Assembly (NCBI GenBank): GCA_016710625.1
Contig: JADJVK010000043.1
Location: 1-19,188 of the forward strand
Reading direction: 5' to 3'
DNA from: Saprospiraceae bacterium
GTDB lineage: Bacteria; Bacteroidota; Bacteroidia; Chitinophagales; Saprospiraceae
Length of the DNA: 19,188 nucleotides
In this document: positions 7,557 to 15,852 of the stretch, in pieces
How the letters are laid out: the number at the start of each line of letters is the position of its first letter
How positions within the stretch are numbered: position 1 is the first letter of the stretch
Position numbers and translations under genes: made by a program
Notes under the pieces: generated by a model
Databases searched by the model: none
The model's input: only the letters and a program-made list of their open reading frames with translations
What the model was told of the DNA's origin: nothing

Positions 7557-8957
7557 TTATTTTAATTTCATAAATAAGTAAGCATATTGTAAAGCAACTG
7601 CTCTTGCTCTTTGGTCATTTGTGGAGGAGCCAGCATGTCCACCCTCCGTATTTTCAAAATAATATACTTTGTAGCCCATATCGGTCATCTTTGCCACCAT
7701 CTTTCTGGCATGTCCTGGATGTACTCTATCGTCTCTGGTAGAAGTTGTAAAGAATACCTCTGGATAATTTTCATTTTCTTTTAAATTATGATATGGTGAG
7801 TATTTTTGAATAAATGCCCATTCCTCTGGCTTGTCTGGGTCACCATATTCGCCCATCCAACTTGCTCCAGCCAATAATTTATTGTATCTTTTCATGTCCA
7901 ATAATGGGACTGCACAAACAACTGCATTATAGAGATCGGGTCGCTGAGTGAAGGCAACACCTACTAACAATCCACCATTACTTCCTCCCATAATCCCAAG
8001 ATGTTGGCTAGAAGTGATTTTTTTATGGATTAAATCTTCAGCAACTGCATGGAAATCATCATAAATATCTTGCCTTTTCTCTTTCAATCCAGCTTGGTGC
8101 CATTTTGGACCGTATTCGCCACCTCCACGGATATTTGCTAATACATAGATTCCGCCATTATCTAACCAATTAGTGCCAGTTACACCAGAATAATAGGGTA
8201 GTGATGAGGCTTCAAAACCACCATAAGCATATAATAATGTTGGGTTTTTGCTGTTTTTTACCAATTTTTTTGGTGCTACCACGAAATAAGGAATCATCGT
8301 GCCATCTTTCGATTTTGCTTTATATTGGTTTACTGTATATTTTTTGCTATCAAAAAAAGCAGGAAGTGATTTTACAACTGAAATTTTATTTGTTGTGGCA
8401 TCTCCAATGTACAAAGTAGATGGAGTTAGGAAATTTTGAAAATAAAAGAAATATTGATCAGAAAATTCATCAATCGACCCAATGTTTAAAGTGCCAAAAT
8501 CTGGAGCTGGCACCTTAGTTTTCTCCCATTTTCCATTCTTAAAACCAAAAACGTAGAGTTCACTCTTTACATTCTTCAAAACATTCACCAATAATTTGTT
8601 TTTAGTAACACTTGCTCCTTCTATATTGCTAAACTGGTCTGGTACGTAAATGGATTGAATTTCTTTTTTCCCATCAATTAGTTGTGTGAAATTTAAGCTA
8701 ATCAAAGTTCCTTGTTTGTAAAGGGTATTATTGACTTTCCAATCTGATTTCAAATGTACAATTAACTGATTGTTCAATAAGTTATTGATGTTTGCATCAT
8801 CAGGTATATCTAGTTTGATTAATTTATTGTTTAACCAAATGAAATTTTTGTTGGAATAAAATGTAACTCCTTGGTTAATAAAAAGATAGGAGTTTTCTCC
8901 GTCTTTCACCCTATATCCTCCAACACTTACATCAGAAGTGGCGCCATCTATTAACAA
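7557..8957 (-). CDS. prolyl oligopeptidase family S9A, C-terminal fragment with catalytic domain
   Basis: This is the larger part of a serine peptidase that cleaves short peptides, classically after proline. The fragment covers most of the beta-propeller and the whole alpha/beta-hydrolase domain. Catalytic residues by motif are Ser326 in GGSNGG (324-329), Asp410 in TRDDRVHP (407-414) and His441 in GGHAG (439-443); the S9A-type GGFEAS (246-251) and RGGGEYG (277-283) are also present. Its ATG at 8957 is internal: the N-terminal third, with the signal peptide, sits in another frame (8932-9633). Removing one T from the TTTTT run at 8967-8971 fuses them as ...DLKEATLLIDGA..., giving 691 aa, the usual S9A length. 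As written the product would lack an export signal. Followed by glsA. Confidence 0.93.
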   Translation of the reverse strand: MLIDGATSDVSVGGYRVKDGENSYLFINQGVTFYSNKNFIWLNNKLIKLDIPDDANINNLLNNQLIVHLKSDWKVNNTLYKQGTLISLNFTQLIDGKKEIQSIYVPDQFSNIEGASVTKNKLLVNVLKNVKSELYVFGFKNGKWEKTKVPAPDFGTLNIGSIDEFSDQYFFYFQNFLTPSTLYIGDATTNKISVVKSLPAFFDSKKYTVNQYKAKSKDGTMIPYFVVAPKKLVKNSKNPTLLYAYGGFEASSLPYYSGVTGTNWLDNGGIYVLANIRGGGEYGPKWHQAGLKEKRQDIYDDFHAVAEDLIHKKITSSQHLGIMGGSNGGLLVGVAFTQRPDLYNAVVCAVPLLDMKRYNKLLAGASWMGEYGDPDKPEEWAFIQKYSPYHNLKENENYPEVFFTTSTRDDRVHPGHARKMVAKMTDMGYKVYYFENTEGGHAGSSTNDQRARAVALQYAYLFMKLK

Positions 8958-9633
8958 AGTCGCTTCTTTTTAAGTCTGTACCTCTTTTCCACAACTTCAC
9001 CTGCTTCGGATAACCAGAGGTTGTCATTGTTCCTTCTCCAAAATTAGTGGAAACAATCAATGTGTTTTCATCCCAGAAACTTGCCGAGCCTTTAGATTCA
9101 GGAAGTGAAAATCCATTAGGGATGAATTCTTTTTTATTTGCATCAAACTCTTTGTAAATCACTGCATCACCACCACCTTTCGATAAACTTATCATATATT
9201 TATCATAATTGGGATAGAGTCCAGAAGCACCTTTGAAAACCCATTTAATATCATCTTTTTTGGATAAAGCATCTATATCTAATAAAACATCCCATTTGGG
9301 TTTGCCATTAATGTAATCTTTTACTGCAGTTCTTCTCCAAATACCTCTTACATGCTCCTTGTCCTGCCAAAAATTATAAATATATTGACCATGAAATGAA
9401 GGATTAATGATTCTGTCAGAAGAATTTAGAATTGATAAGCTTTTATCATATATATTTTTGTAATTGCCTTCTTTGGTTAGCTTTTCAAGTGTTTCTTTGT
9501 TATGTTGATCTACCCAATCTAAAGATTTTTTACTATCGACTTCTTCAAGCCATTGGAATTTGTCTGTTTCTTGGGAATATAAATTTTGAAGGACCATAAT
9601 TATTGCGATTATAAGGAAATTTTTCTTACACAT
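8932..9633 (-). CDS. prolyl oligopeptidase family S9A, N-terminal fragment
   Basis: This is the N-terminal third of the same S9A peptidase encoded by 7557-8957. It has a signal peptide (MCKKNFLIIAIIMVLQNLYS, then Q) indicating export, the family start FQWLEEVDSKKSLDWVDQHN (26-45), NFWQDKEHVRGIWRRT (87-102) and the first propeller blades. Family sequence runs through VKLWKRGTDLK, after which the frame is lost at the T run 8967-8971 and the protein ends in the unrelated residues RSDFVNRWRHF. The two frames overlap by 26 bp, and deleting one base restores an exact 692-codon gene from 9633 to 7557. The fragment alone has no catalytic residues. Confidence 0.9.
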   Translation of the reverse strand: MCKKNFLIIAIIMVLQNLYSQETDKFQWLEEVDSKKSLDWVDQHNKETLEKLTKEGNYKNIYDKSLSILNSSDRIINPSFHGQYIYNFWQDKEHVRGIWRRTAVKDYINGKPKWDVLLDIDALSKKDDIKWVFKGASGLYPNYDKYMISLSKGGGDAVIYKEFDANKKEFIPNGFSLPESKGSASFWDENTLIVSTNFGEGTMTTSGYPKQVKLWKRGTDLKRSDFVNRWRHF

Positions 9634-9665
9634 AGTTTTTGATTAACGGCATTGTTAATTTTTCG

Positions 9666-9673
9666 TAAATATA
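9666..9673 (-). promoter_or_regulatory. candidate -7 box for the prolyl oligopeptidase gene
   Basis: On the minus strand the sequence reads TATATTTA followed by CG, 7 of 8 matches to TAnnTTTG, 33 bp upstream of the ATG at 9633. The 131-nt gap 9634-9764 holds nothing else obvious. The -33 element is not clear. Confidence 0.3.
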
Positions 9674-9764
9674 GAAACTTATTCACAATTCACATAGATT
9701 AGGAAGCGAAAAAACATGAATATGTTGACAAAAGGTTTATAAAAGTGTTAAAAATTTCTTTTTC

Positions 9765-10301
9765 TTATAGTTTTATACTTGTTTTAAACATTATACCAAC
9801 ATTTATATTATTTTCTGAATATAATTGTGTATAGGCTTTAACTCCAAAATTCGAAGTAGGGGATAATTTAAAATCATTTTCAAAAATGACATTTAAGCCA
9901 AATGGAAATATAAAAGTATTGGTAGTTGTTTCTGATTTTACACCTCCGATAACTGTATGATTTTTAATTCGTTCTAATAAATTCAGTTGAGAAAGTCCAG
10001 CTCCAATTCTGAATTCCGATAATTTTGGTTGTTTAAATGGATAGTAAAATAGATTTAGATTGTTTTGTATAAAATATGTTTTGTCGAAAATAGCAATTGT
10101 AAATCCAAAATTCATTGTATAAGCTGCTGTAAATAATTTATTTATTCTCCAATTAAACTCGTTTTCAAAATTAATAGCGATGCCATCATAATTGAAATTT
10201 CTGGAAGCTCCTATACCAATTTTAAAATCTAAATGTTTGGAAGTTTGAGCTGTGGAACTTAGACTAATTAATAAAAGAATAAATAGAATTGCATTTTTCA
10301 T
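9765..10301 (-). CDS. small outer-membrane beta-barrel protein (hypothetical)
   Basis: This 178-aa protein begins with a clear signal peptide (MKNAILFILLLISLSSTAQ). The mature part alternates polar and hydrophobic residues in short strands separated by turns, for example FKIGIGASRNFNYDG, FRIGAGLSQLNLLE and SNFGVKAYTQLYSENN, and ends in a strand VGIMFKTSIKL. This fits a small 8-stranded OmpA/OmpW-like outer-membrane barrel, but no named family can be fixed. It lies 26 nt downstream of the GNAT gene on the same strand and may be the last gene of that transcript. Start at the ATG 10301 is supported by the signal peptide. Confidence 0.8.
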   Translation of the reverse strand: MKNAILFILLLISLSSTAQTSKHLDFKIGIGASRNFNYDGIAINFENEFNWRINKLFTAAYTMNFGFTIAIFDKTYFIQNNLNLFYYPFKQPKLSEFRIGAGLSQLNLLERIKNHTVIGGVKSETTTNTFIFPFGLNVIFENDFKLSPTSNFGVKAYTQLYSENNINVGIMFKTSIKL

Positions 10302-10327
10302 GATTATAATTTTTAAAGATTAATTAT

Positions 10328-10825
10328 TTACTTTCTAATTGCATAAATAAGTTCGTCAACAAACTCCCCATTTTTATACAAATTATTTTTAATATGAGCT
10401 TCTAATACAAACCCATTTTTCTCTAATATTTTCTGAGAAGCAATATTGTGCCCGTATGGTCGGGCATAAATTCTGCTGATATCATAAGTTCTGAACCCAA
10501 ACTCAACCATTTGGGGTATGGCTTTACTCATAATTCCTTTGCCCCAAAATGGTTCAGCTATCCAGTAACCCAATTCTGCATTTTTTCGCATCACATCACT
10601 TTGAGGGTGAATACCAATGCCCCCAACTGCCTCGCCATTAATATCTATGGCGAAAATATGAATTGGATTACCAGATGTAGCCATTTCTATAAACCACTTT
10701 CCTTTTTCTTCTGTATAAGGATATGGAAAAGCATCTGTTAAATTCTTAGAGATGTTGAAATTATTTGCATATTTCACAAGATTCTCCAAATCATCTATGT
10801 GCCAAGGTCTTAGTTTGAATTCCAT
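10328..10825 (-). CDS. GNAT-family N-acetyltransferase (RimJ/RimL-like)
   Basis: A 165-aa cytosolic acetyltransferase that transfers acetyl from acetyl-CoA to an amine; the substrate cannot be read from sequence. It opens with LRPWHIDDLENLVKYANN (5-22), typical of the RimJ/RimL-like (Acetyltransf_3) branch, and has the acetyl-CoA pyrophosphate loop EPFWGKGIMSKAI (91-103, with G95-K96-G97), preceded by ELGYWI (84-89) and followed by RIYARPYGHNIASQKILEKN (118-137) and GF (138-139). Length is normal. The gene starts 23 nt after the CoA-transferase stop and precedes the outer-membrane protein by 26 nt, so these three are probably co-transcribed, though they share no evident pathway. Confidence 0.93.
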   Translation of the reverse strand: MEFKLRPWHIDDLENLVKYANNFNISKNLTDAFPYPYTEEKGKWFIEMATSGNPIHIFAIDINGEAVGGIGIHPQSDVMRKNAELGYWIAEPFWGKGIMSKAIPQMVEFGFRTYDISRIYARPYGHNIASQKILEKNGFVLEAHIKNNLYKNGEFVDELIYAIRK

Positions 10826-10848
10826 TTACCAAAATTAGAAAATTATCC

Positions 10849-12129
10849 TTATTTTTCAAATCTTTCAAACGTTTCTTTTTCCAACCATTCTCGATGGGTT
10901 GGGTGAGCAAGGTTGATCAAAGCTTTTGCTCTTTGTTCCATATTCATTCCAAATAAGTTTACAGCTCCATATTCTGTCACGACCCAGTGAATATGCCCTC
11001 TGGTCGTCACTACACCAGCTCCCTTTTTAAGGTAAGGAACAATTCTTGATTCTCCTCTAGAAGTAATGGATGGAATAGCGATTATTGGTTTACCTCCCTT
11101 TGATAAGGCTGCACCTCGAATAAAGTCCATTTGCCCTCCGATACCAGAGTATTGGTAAGAACCTATAGAGTCTGAACAAACTTGACCTGTCAAATCCACC
11201 TCTATTGCACTATTGATAGCCACTACTTTATTATTTTGACTTATTACCCTTGGGTCATTTACATAGCTGATATCCAATGATTTAATGATAGGGTTGTCAT
11301 TCACAAAATCATATAATTTTCTAGTGCCTAAGATAAAGGAGGTTACACAATAACCCGGTACGATCTTTTTCTTCCGATTGTTGATAGTTCCATTTTTAAT
11401 CAATTCTATCACTTGATCTGAAAACATTTCTGTATGGATGCCCAAATTTTTGTGGTTGGTTAAGTTGGTCAGTACAGAATCAGGAATGGTGCCAATACCC
11501 ATTTGTAAAGTCGATCCATCCTCTATTAACTCCGCTACATATTTTCCAATTTGATTGGTGATATCATTGGCTCCTTCCGAATAACTCACCTCTGGAAGAT
11601 GTTGCTCCACCCAAACAGCGGCATCAAATCTACTAAATGGAATAAAAGTATCACCATGAACTCTTGGCATGAATGGGTTCACTTGGGCAATGACAACTTT
11701 TGCATTATTAACTGCTGCTAGAGCTATATCCACAGAAGTTCCTAAAGAACAATATCCATGTCTGTCGGGAGGAGAAACATGAACGATGGCAACATCTAGC
11801 GGAAGAATTTGTAGATTGAATAAGGAAGGGATTTCGCTTAAAAATACGGGAATATAATCGCCCATTCCGCTATTTACTGCCTTACGATTACTTTCAGAAA
11901 CAAATAAGGAATTAATATGGAAATGACCTTCTAAATCCTTATTATTGAAGTCAACACCAATATGAGTGATTCCAACAATTTCCACATTTTTCAATCTCTC
12001 TTTTTCCGCCAAAAGCTTATTAATCATTACGATAGGAGTTGCTGCACTGCCATGAATAAACACTCTTTGATTTGATTGGATCATCTTCAAAGCCTCCTCA
12101 GCCATCGTATAATTATACTCTATAACCAT
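10849..12129 (-). CDS. acetyl-CoA hydrolase/transferase family CoA-transferase
   Basis: A 426-aa class I CoA-transferase-like enzyme, most similar in pattern to the 4-hydroxybutyrate / acetate CoA-transferase group, which moves CoA between acyl-CoA and a free acid through a glutamyl-CoA intermediate. Marks are FIHGSAATPIVM (24-35), VSPPDRHGYCSLGTSVD (118-134), LQMGIGTIPD (208-217), HTEMFSD (232-238), where Glu234 is in the position expected for the catalytic Glu, AIEVDLTGQV (308-317), GIGGQMDFIRGA (329-340) and VTEYGAVNLFG (384-394). Exact substrate is inferred only; acetate, butyrate, succinate or 4-hydroxybutyrate are possible. It heads the likely transcript with GNAT and the OMP. A -7 box match is seen 18 bp upstream of the ATG. 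Confidence 0.94.
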   Translation of the reverse strand: MVIEYNYTMAEEALKMIQSNQRVFIHGSAATPIVMINKLLAEKERLKNVEIVGITHIGVDFNNKDLEGHFHINSLFVSESNRKAVNSGMGDYIPVFLSEIPSLFNLQILPLDVAIVHVSPPDRHGYCSLGTSVDIALAAVNNAKVVIAQVNPFMPRVHGDTFIPFSRFDAAVWVEQHLPEVSYSEGANDITNQIGKYVAELIEDGSTLQMGIGTIPDSVLTNLTNHKNLGIHTEMFSDQVIELIKNGTINNRKKKIVPGYCVTSFILGTRKLYDFVNDNPIIKSLDISYVNDPRVISQNNKVVAINSAIEVDLTGQVCSDSIGSYQYSGIGGQMDFIRGAALSKGGKPIIAIPSITSRGESRIVPYLKKGAGVVTTRGHIHWVVTEYGAVNLFGMNMEQRAKALINLAHPTHREWLEKETFERFEK

Positions 12130-12147
12130 TTTTTATATTTTTGCCCG

Positions 12148-12155
12148 CAAAATTA
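12148..12155 (-). promoter_or_regulatory. candidate -7 box (TAATTTTG) for the CoA-transferase gene
   Basis: On the minus strand TAATTTTG is followed by CGGGC, a perfect match to TAnnTTTG, 18 bp upstream of the ATG at 12129. A TTTTTG lies upstream but only 12 nt from the TA, closer than the usual -33 spacing. This would give a short leader. Confidence 0.4.
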
Positions 12156-12229
12156 AGGGATTTTGTGCAAAAAGCTATTTGAAATTGTCAAATTACGTTC
12201 ACATTTATTTAAATGGCATTTGGTGAAAA

Positions 12230-12784
12230 TTATTTGAAATAGGAATGGATGGGTTGATTGTCGAGATAAATATCTTTCATTACCCCTTTGCCATCTTTTA
12301 CGGTTACTATCGCATAATTCTTAGTATTAAGGTTTTGCAAAGTCGTTTGGAAGATTTTTGCTAAGGTATCTGATTTGGATTCTTCAAAAAAGTATTTGGA
12401 AAAAGGAAATTCGAAGTAAACGATATTTGTGTCCTCAATCCTTTTGATTTTTACATAAATATAATCTTGAGTAGATACAGGTGGTGTTTTTTGCAAATCA
12501 ATTACTTTGGCAAATAAATCGTCTTGCTTTAAAACAGCAACAACCGTTTCACCCACTTGAAAATCATTTGCATTATCAACATAATTGAGATGATCTTCCG
12601 AAAAACGGATATTTAAATACTTCCCTCTGAATGGGTCTGAAGGGTCAAATGGTTCTATTTTGAAATTGAAATCTTTTCCTTTTTTCAATATTTGTTCCTG
12701 ATCCCAAACAAATTTGAAAAGAACAGCTAATAATCCCAAAGCAAGGACTCCAAAGAGTATTTTTCTAATATTATCGGTGATCAT
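12230..12784 (-). CDS. GDYXXLXY-domain membrane-anchored protein
   Basis: A 184-aa protein with one N-terminal membrane helix (about 8-27) and an extracytoplasmic domain of the GDYXXLXY type. The family signature is present in a variant form: DPSDPFRGKYLNIRF (47-61), where the usual GDYxxLxY reads GKYLNIRF, as in other Bacteroidota relatives known to me by pattern. Members are normally encoded next to DUF2157/DUF4401 membrane proteins, exactly as here: the ATG at 12784 overlaps the DUF2157 stop by 4 bp (ATGA), implying translational coupling. Function is not established; the pair is often regarded as a membrane complex of unknown role. Confidence 0.88.
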   Translation of the reverse strand: MITDNIRKILFGVLALGLLAVLFKFVWDQEQILKKGKDFNFKIEPFDPSDPFRGKYLNIRFSEDHLNYVDNANDFQVGETVVAVLKQDDLFAKVIDLQKTPPVSTQDYIYVKIKRIEDTNIVYFEFPFSKYFFEESKSDTLAKIFQTTLQNLNTKNYAIVTVKDGKGVMKDIYLDNQPIHSYFK

Positions 12785-13377
12785 CGAGATTTATTTTTTT
12801 GTATCATTTTATAATTTGCAAAAAAGAACCCAACCCCAATGCCTATAAAGACCAGCCCTCTATTTACGAAAGACATTTCTGTATCAAAAAATCGACAAAT
12901 AATGAGGATGGAGAGGATGATCAAACCAAAATTCATGGTGGATAATTGTATGGATTGAATTCCTTTATAAATAAAAAAGATGCCTATTCCTAAAATCAAT
13001 AAATTTGTAAGGACTAAAGGCAATAAAATGTAGTGGAATCCTAGGGTAAATAATGCTATAAATAGGATAAAAATGCTGCCAAAAAAGTCTATCGAAACAA
13101 TAGATTTTGATTTGTTTTGATAGAAAAACAAAAAAGCTGCTACAAAAGACAAAAGTAGGGCGGTCAGATATTCTGGAATACTTAATTTGAATTCCAAATT
13201 ACTTTTACCAATCATCTCCCAAAAGTATTTAAAACTACTTATGAATAAGATGACTAAAGTACCTATTGTTCCAATAAATCTAAAACCATTATTGATGGGT
13301 TTGTTTTGAGCAAAACATCCAATTTGCCGATTAAATAAAACAAACTGAATAAACTCATATAACCGATAAATAGCCAT
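12781..13377 (-). CDS. DUF2157-type multi-pass membrane protein, C-terminal fragment
   Basis: This frame holds the C-terminal half of the DUF2157 membrane protein started at 14054. The first about 23 residues are out-of-frame read-through; family-like sequence begins near FAQNKPINNGFRFIGTIGTL and continues through about five hydrophobic helices to a basic end (NYKMIQKNKSR). Adding one T (minus strand) to the TTTT run at 13312-13315 joins ...YLIGKLDV to FAQNKP..., restoring 424 aa over 425 codons. The stop codon TGA overlaps the ATG of the GDYXXLXY gene, so as written the coupling would depend on a fragment. Confidence 0.8.
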   Translation of the reverse strand: MAIYRLYEFIQFVLFNRQIGCFAQNKPINNGFRFIGTIGTLVILFISSFKYFWEMIGKSNLEFKLSIPEYLTALLLSFVAAFLFFYQNKSKSIVSIDFFGSIFILFIALFTLGFHYILLPLVLTNLLILGIGIFFIYKGIQSIQLSTMNFGLIILSILIICRFFDTEMSFVNRGLVFIGIGVGFFFANYKMIQKNKSR

Positions 13378-14054
13378 TCTTCATTATGATGGGCAAATCC
13401 TCCCAAACTAATCGTAATGGAAATAGGGAGTAGCCAATTAAATGCACTAACGGCATTCGATGTCGGCTGCTTTAGGATTAAATAATAATAATATGGGATT
13501 AATGTCAATAGGAAAATCCAGTAATATAAATCTTCTTGCTTTGGATAATTATAGACAGTCGTTATTTGATAAGCGGTAATGCCTATTAAAAATAGGATGG
13601 CAGCAATTACGGAATCTAACACATAAAAAACGGGTAAGGAAAGCAAAAGCCATGTGAAAAGGAAGGAGCTCAAGGTCCCAGAAACCTGATAAGTTTGACT
13701 AATGAGCGATATGCAAGCTCCGATGGACAACACCAAAAATACGGCACTTCCTTCTATCCAGCCAATATTTCCCTTTTTCTTGAAAACAGCTATGCCTGAG
13801 AAAAGTAGCCCCAACAAAACAGGTAGAAATGCAATACCGATTTTAACTGTTCGAGGAAAATAATCCCAGTTGTGTGCCACAATCAAAATAATCCCCAACC
13901 CCACCAAGACCGCACCAATAATGCCAAAAGCGATGACCAACTTATTAGGTGATTCATTTTCCTTTTTTTGATAATATTCTTGAATATTTTGTGCAGTGGT
14001 TTCATCAATTATCCCTGCGGCTATCAAGTCTGGAAGGTCTTTTTTTAGATTCAT
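13263..14054 (-). CDS. DUF2157-domain membrane protein, N-terminal fragment
   Basis: The N-terminal part matches DUF2157: a short soluble helix-turn region LKKDLPDLIAAGIIDETTAQ (3-22), NIQEYYQKKE (23-32), then a series of membrane helices starting with LVIAFGIIGAVLVGLGIILI. I choose the ATG at 14054, which starts at this conserved region; the longer TTG start at 14075 adds only seven residues. The last about 18 residues after IGKLDV are out-of-frame. With the C-terminal half (12781-13314) it forms a 424-aa protein with about ten helices. DUF2157 proteins have no assigned biochemical role; they commonly pair with GDYXXLXY proteins as here. Confidence 0.85.
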   Translation of the reverse strand: MNLKKDLPDLIAAGIIDETTAQNIQEYYQKKENESPNKLVIAFGIIGAVLVGLGIILIVAHNWDYFPRTVKIGIAFLPVLLGLLFSGIAVFKKKGNIGWIEGSAVFLVLSIGACISLISQTYQVSGTLSSFLFTWLLLSLPVFYVLDSVIAAILFLIGITAYQITTVYNYPKQEDLYYWIFLLTLIPYYYYLILKQPTSNAVSAFNWLLPISITISLGGFAHHNEEWLFIGYMSLFSLFYLIGKLDVLLKTNPSIMVLDLLEQ

Positions 14055-14243
14055 GAATAAAAGATTGAATTTCAAAGTTATAATTATTTAATGTGATTTT
14101 ATACTCAAAATTATCAATATAAATATTGCTTCTTAATCTTAACTTCTGGCTTGACATAGAAAGGTTAAGAGCAATTAAAATCCCCATTCTAAGGGCTTCA
14201 TCAATAGATAAGTAATATTAGAGTAGAGTTTTACCCAAAAATC

Positions 14244-14281
14244 GCACTAAAGCCAACTGTTATTCCAATTGGCTTTAGTGC
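14244..14281 (-). terminator. intrinsic terminator of the M13 peptidase gene
   Basis: A perfect 13-bp stem, GCACTAAAGCCAA (14244-14256) and TTGGCTTTAGTGC (14269-14281), encloses a 12-nt loop. On the minus strand it is followed by GATTTTTGGG, giving a short T-tract. It sits 10 bp beyond the M13 stop codon, the right place and orientation for a Rho-independent terminator. The rest of the gap to 14055 shows no convincing gene. Confidence 0.85.
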
Positions 14282-14291
14282 AATTCTTAAT

Positions 14292-15296
14292 TTACCAAAT
14301 TTTAATCATCTGTTCTTTTGATTTGTACATCGGATCTCCAGCTTGAATATTCCAAGCCTTTTGGAATGCTTCCATATTTACTAATGGTCCGTTTACACGA
14401 TATTTTGCAGGTGAATGGACATCACTCAACAATTGTTGTGTCAATTTCTCCTTTCTAAACTGCATCATCCAAGCAAATCCATAGCCTAAGAAAAATCGTT
14501 GATCTCCAGTATATCCAGCAATTTTTTCATTGCTTTTACCTTGATTCGTATTTTTGAATGCTTCGTATCCCATCACTATTCCACCTAAATCAGCAATGTT
14601 TTCACCCTGAGTTGCAGCACCATTCACATGAATGCCTTTGATGGGCTCATATTGATTGAATAGATCTACGATCATTTTGGTTTTGGTGAAGAACTTTATA
14701 CTATCTTCTTTTGTCCACCAATTGTGTAGGTTTCCTTCTGCGTCATATTGAGCTCCTTGGTCGTCAAACCCATGTGTAATTTCATGACCAATCGTTGAAC
14801 CGCCGATAATGCTGTACAAAATGGCATCATCTGGCAACTGGCGTTCATATCTTAGGCACAATGATATTGCAACCGGCACCACAATCTCATTTTTGGTTGG
14901 GTCATAATAGGCATTATAAGTTTGTGGCGTCATGCCCCATTCTGTTTTGTCCACTGGCTTACCATATTTGTTCAGCATGTATTGAAATTCCCATTTGTTC
15001 ACGGCTACCACATTGGATAAGTAATTGTTCCTATTGATTTTCAGATTGGACATGTCCTTCCATTTATCTGGATAGCCAAACTTCATATTGATTTTGTTCA
15101 ATTTGTCCAAAGCCTTTGTTTTGGTGGCTTCTGACATCCAATCCAATTGTTTGATATGGGTGGCATAGACGGCTTTTATAGAGTTGCCCATTTCAAATAA
15201 CTTCTCTTTTGTGCCTTTTGGCAAGTATTTTCCACATAAATTTGTCCAATCAATTCGCCTAAACTTTCGTCCGTATTTTCCACCATTTTCTTCCAA
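14292..15296 (-). CDS. M13-family zinc metallopeptidase, C-terminal fragment with active site
   Basis: This is the catalytic part of a neprilysin/PepO-type endopeptidase. It shows the zinc motif HEITH (171-175) within STIGHEITHGFDDQGAQYD, the third ligand Glu232 and Asp236 in GENIADLGG (231-239), the substrate-binding NAYYDPTKNEIVVP (128-141), and the usual tryptophan-ending C-terminus. The first about 22 residues are out-of-frame; family sequence starts at KYLPKGTKEKLFEMG. The preceding part is in another frame, joined by adding one T (plus strand) to the TTTT run at 15228-15231 (…IYVEKYLPKG…). The complete gene would be 16329-14292, 679 aa, a normal M13 length. A strong terminator follows the stop. 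Confidence 0.92.
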   Translation of the reverse strand: MEENGGKYGRKFRRIDWTNLCGKYLPKGTKEKLFEMGNSIKAVYATHIKQLDWMSEATKTKALDKLNKINMKFGYPDKWKDMSNLKINRNNYLSNVVAVNKWEFQYMLNKYGKPVDKTEWGMTPQTYNAYYDPTKNEIVVPVAISLCLRYERQLPDDAILYSIIGGSTIGHEITHGFDDQGAQYDAEGNLHNWWTKEDSIKFFTKTKMIVDLFNQYEPIKGIHVNGAATQGENIADLGGIVMGYEAFKNTNQGKSNEKIAGYTGDQRFFLGYGFAWMMQFRKEKLTQQLLSDVHSPAKYRVNGPLVNMEAFQKAWNIQAGDPMYKSKEQMIKIW

Positions 15297-15772
15297 CGTG
15301 GCTTTTGTTCTTGAATTCCATTCAATTTTTTGCCATAGAAATCAAAATGTTCATCTCTATAGTTTGCTGGTAAAGTGGTTGCAAAATCATTTAAAATCTG
15401 CCAGTGCATATAACTTTTTAGGGTTTGGATTGGATATTTTTTCAATAATGGAACTAAGGCACTAAAAAAATCTGGTTGACCCACCACAATGGAATCTACT
15501 TTGCTCAATCCATATTGATTCAAACCATTTGCCAAACCCAAAACCGAAGTTTTAGAGTCATAATCTTTTGTAGCTACCTTATTGTAATTCTTTACGGGGT
15601 CTCTCAAATCCTCAATTTTTCGACTTATTTTCGCCAAATCAGTTTCTAAATTCAAAATCGCTTTTCCATCAACATTTAAGTTGGTATAATCTTTTTTCGC
15701 AAAAGATAAAATATTATTGATGTGTGCAACGAATTGATTTCTAATCGTTTTGAAATCATCTTCTTGCTTCAT
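15176..15772 (-). CDS. M13-family metallopeptidase, middle fragment
   Basis: This frame carries the alpha-helical central region of the M13 peptidase. The ATG at 15772 is only the first Met in the piece; homologous sequence in this frame extends upstream to about 15862 and reads FWIAQDDKKSTDYAVFLGQG, then GLSLPEREYYM, which is the conserved M13 block of the LSLPdReYY type. Other marks are YRDEHFDFYGKKLNG and WKKMVENTDESLGELIGQIY. After IYVE the frame is lost and the last about 14 residues (NTCQKAQKRSYLKW…) are spurious. No catalytic residues are in this fragment. Confidence 0.85.
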   Translation of the reverse strand: MKQEDDFKTIRNQFVAHINNILSFAKKDYTNLNVDGKAILNLETDLAKISRKIEDLRDPVKNYNKVATKDYDSKTSVLGLANGLNQYGLSKVDSIVVGQPDFFSALVPLLKKYPIQTLKSYMHWQILNDFATTLPANYRDEHFDFYGKKLNGIQEQKPRWKKMVENTDESLGELIGQIYVENTCQKAQKRSYLKWATL

Positions 15773-15852
15773 ATAATATTCTCTTTCAGGAAGACTCAGC
15801 CCACCTTGCCCTAAGAAAACAGCATAATCCGTACTCTTTTTATCATCTTGAG

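Noticed and set aside
7557..9633. Two separate genes (a small secreted protein plus a cytosolic peptidase) instead of one split peptidase
   Set aside because: The two pieces cover consecutive parts of the S9A family with no gap, and a one-base correction yields exactly 692 codons.
14005..14187. 60-aa minus-strand frame overlapping the start of the DUF2157 gene
   Set aside because: No recognisable motif, overlaps the conserved DUF2157 N-terminus in another frame, and its composition looks like translated non-coding DNA.
14244..14281. The 13-bp inverted repeat as an attachment site or mobile-element end
   Set aside because: It is a single stem-loop directly after a stop codon with a T-tract on the correct strand, which a terminator explains fully.
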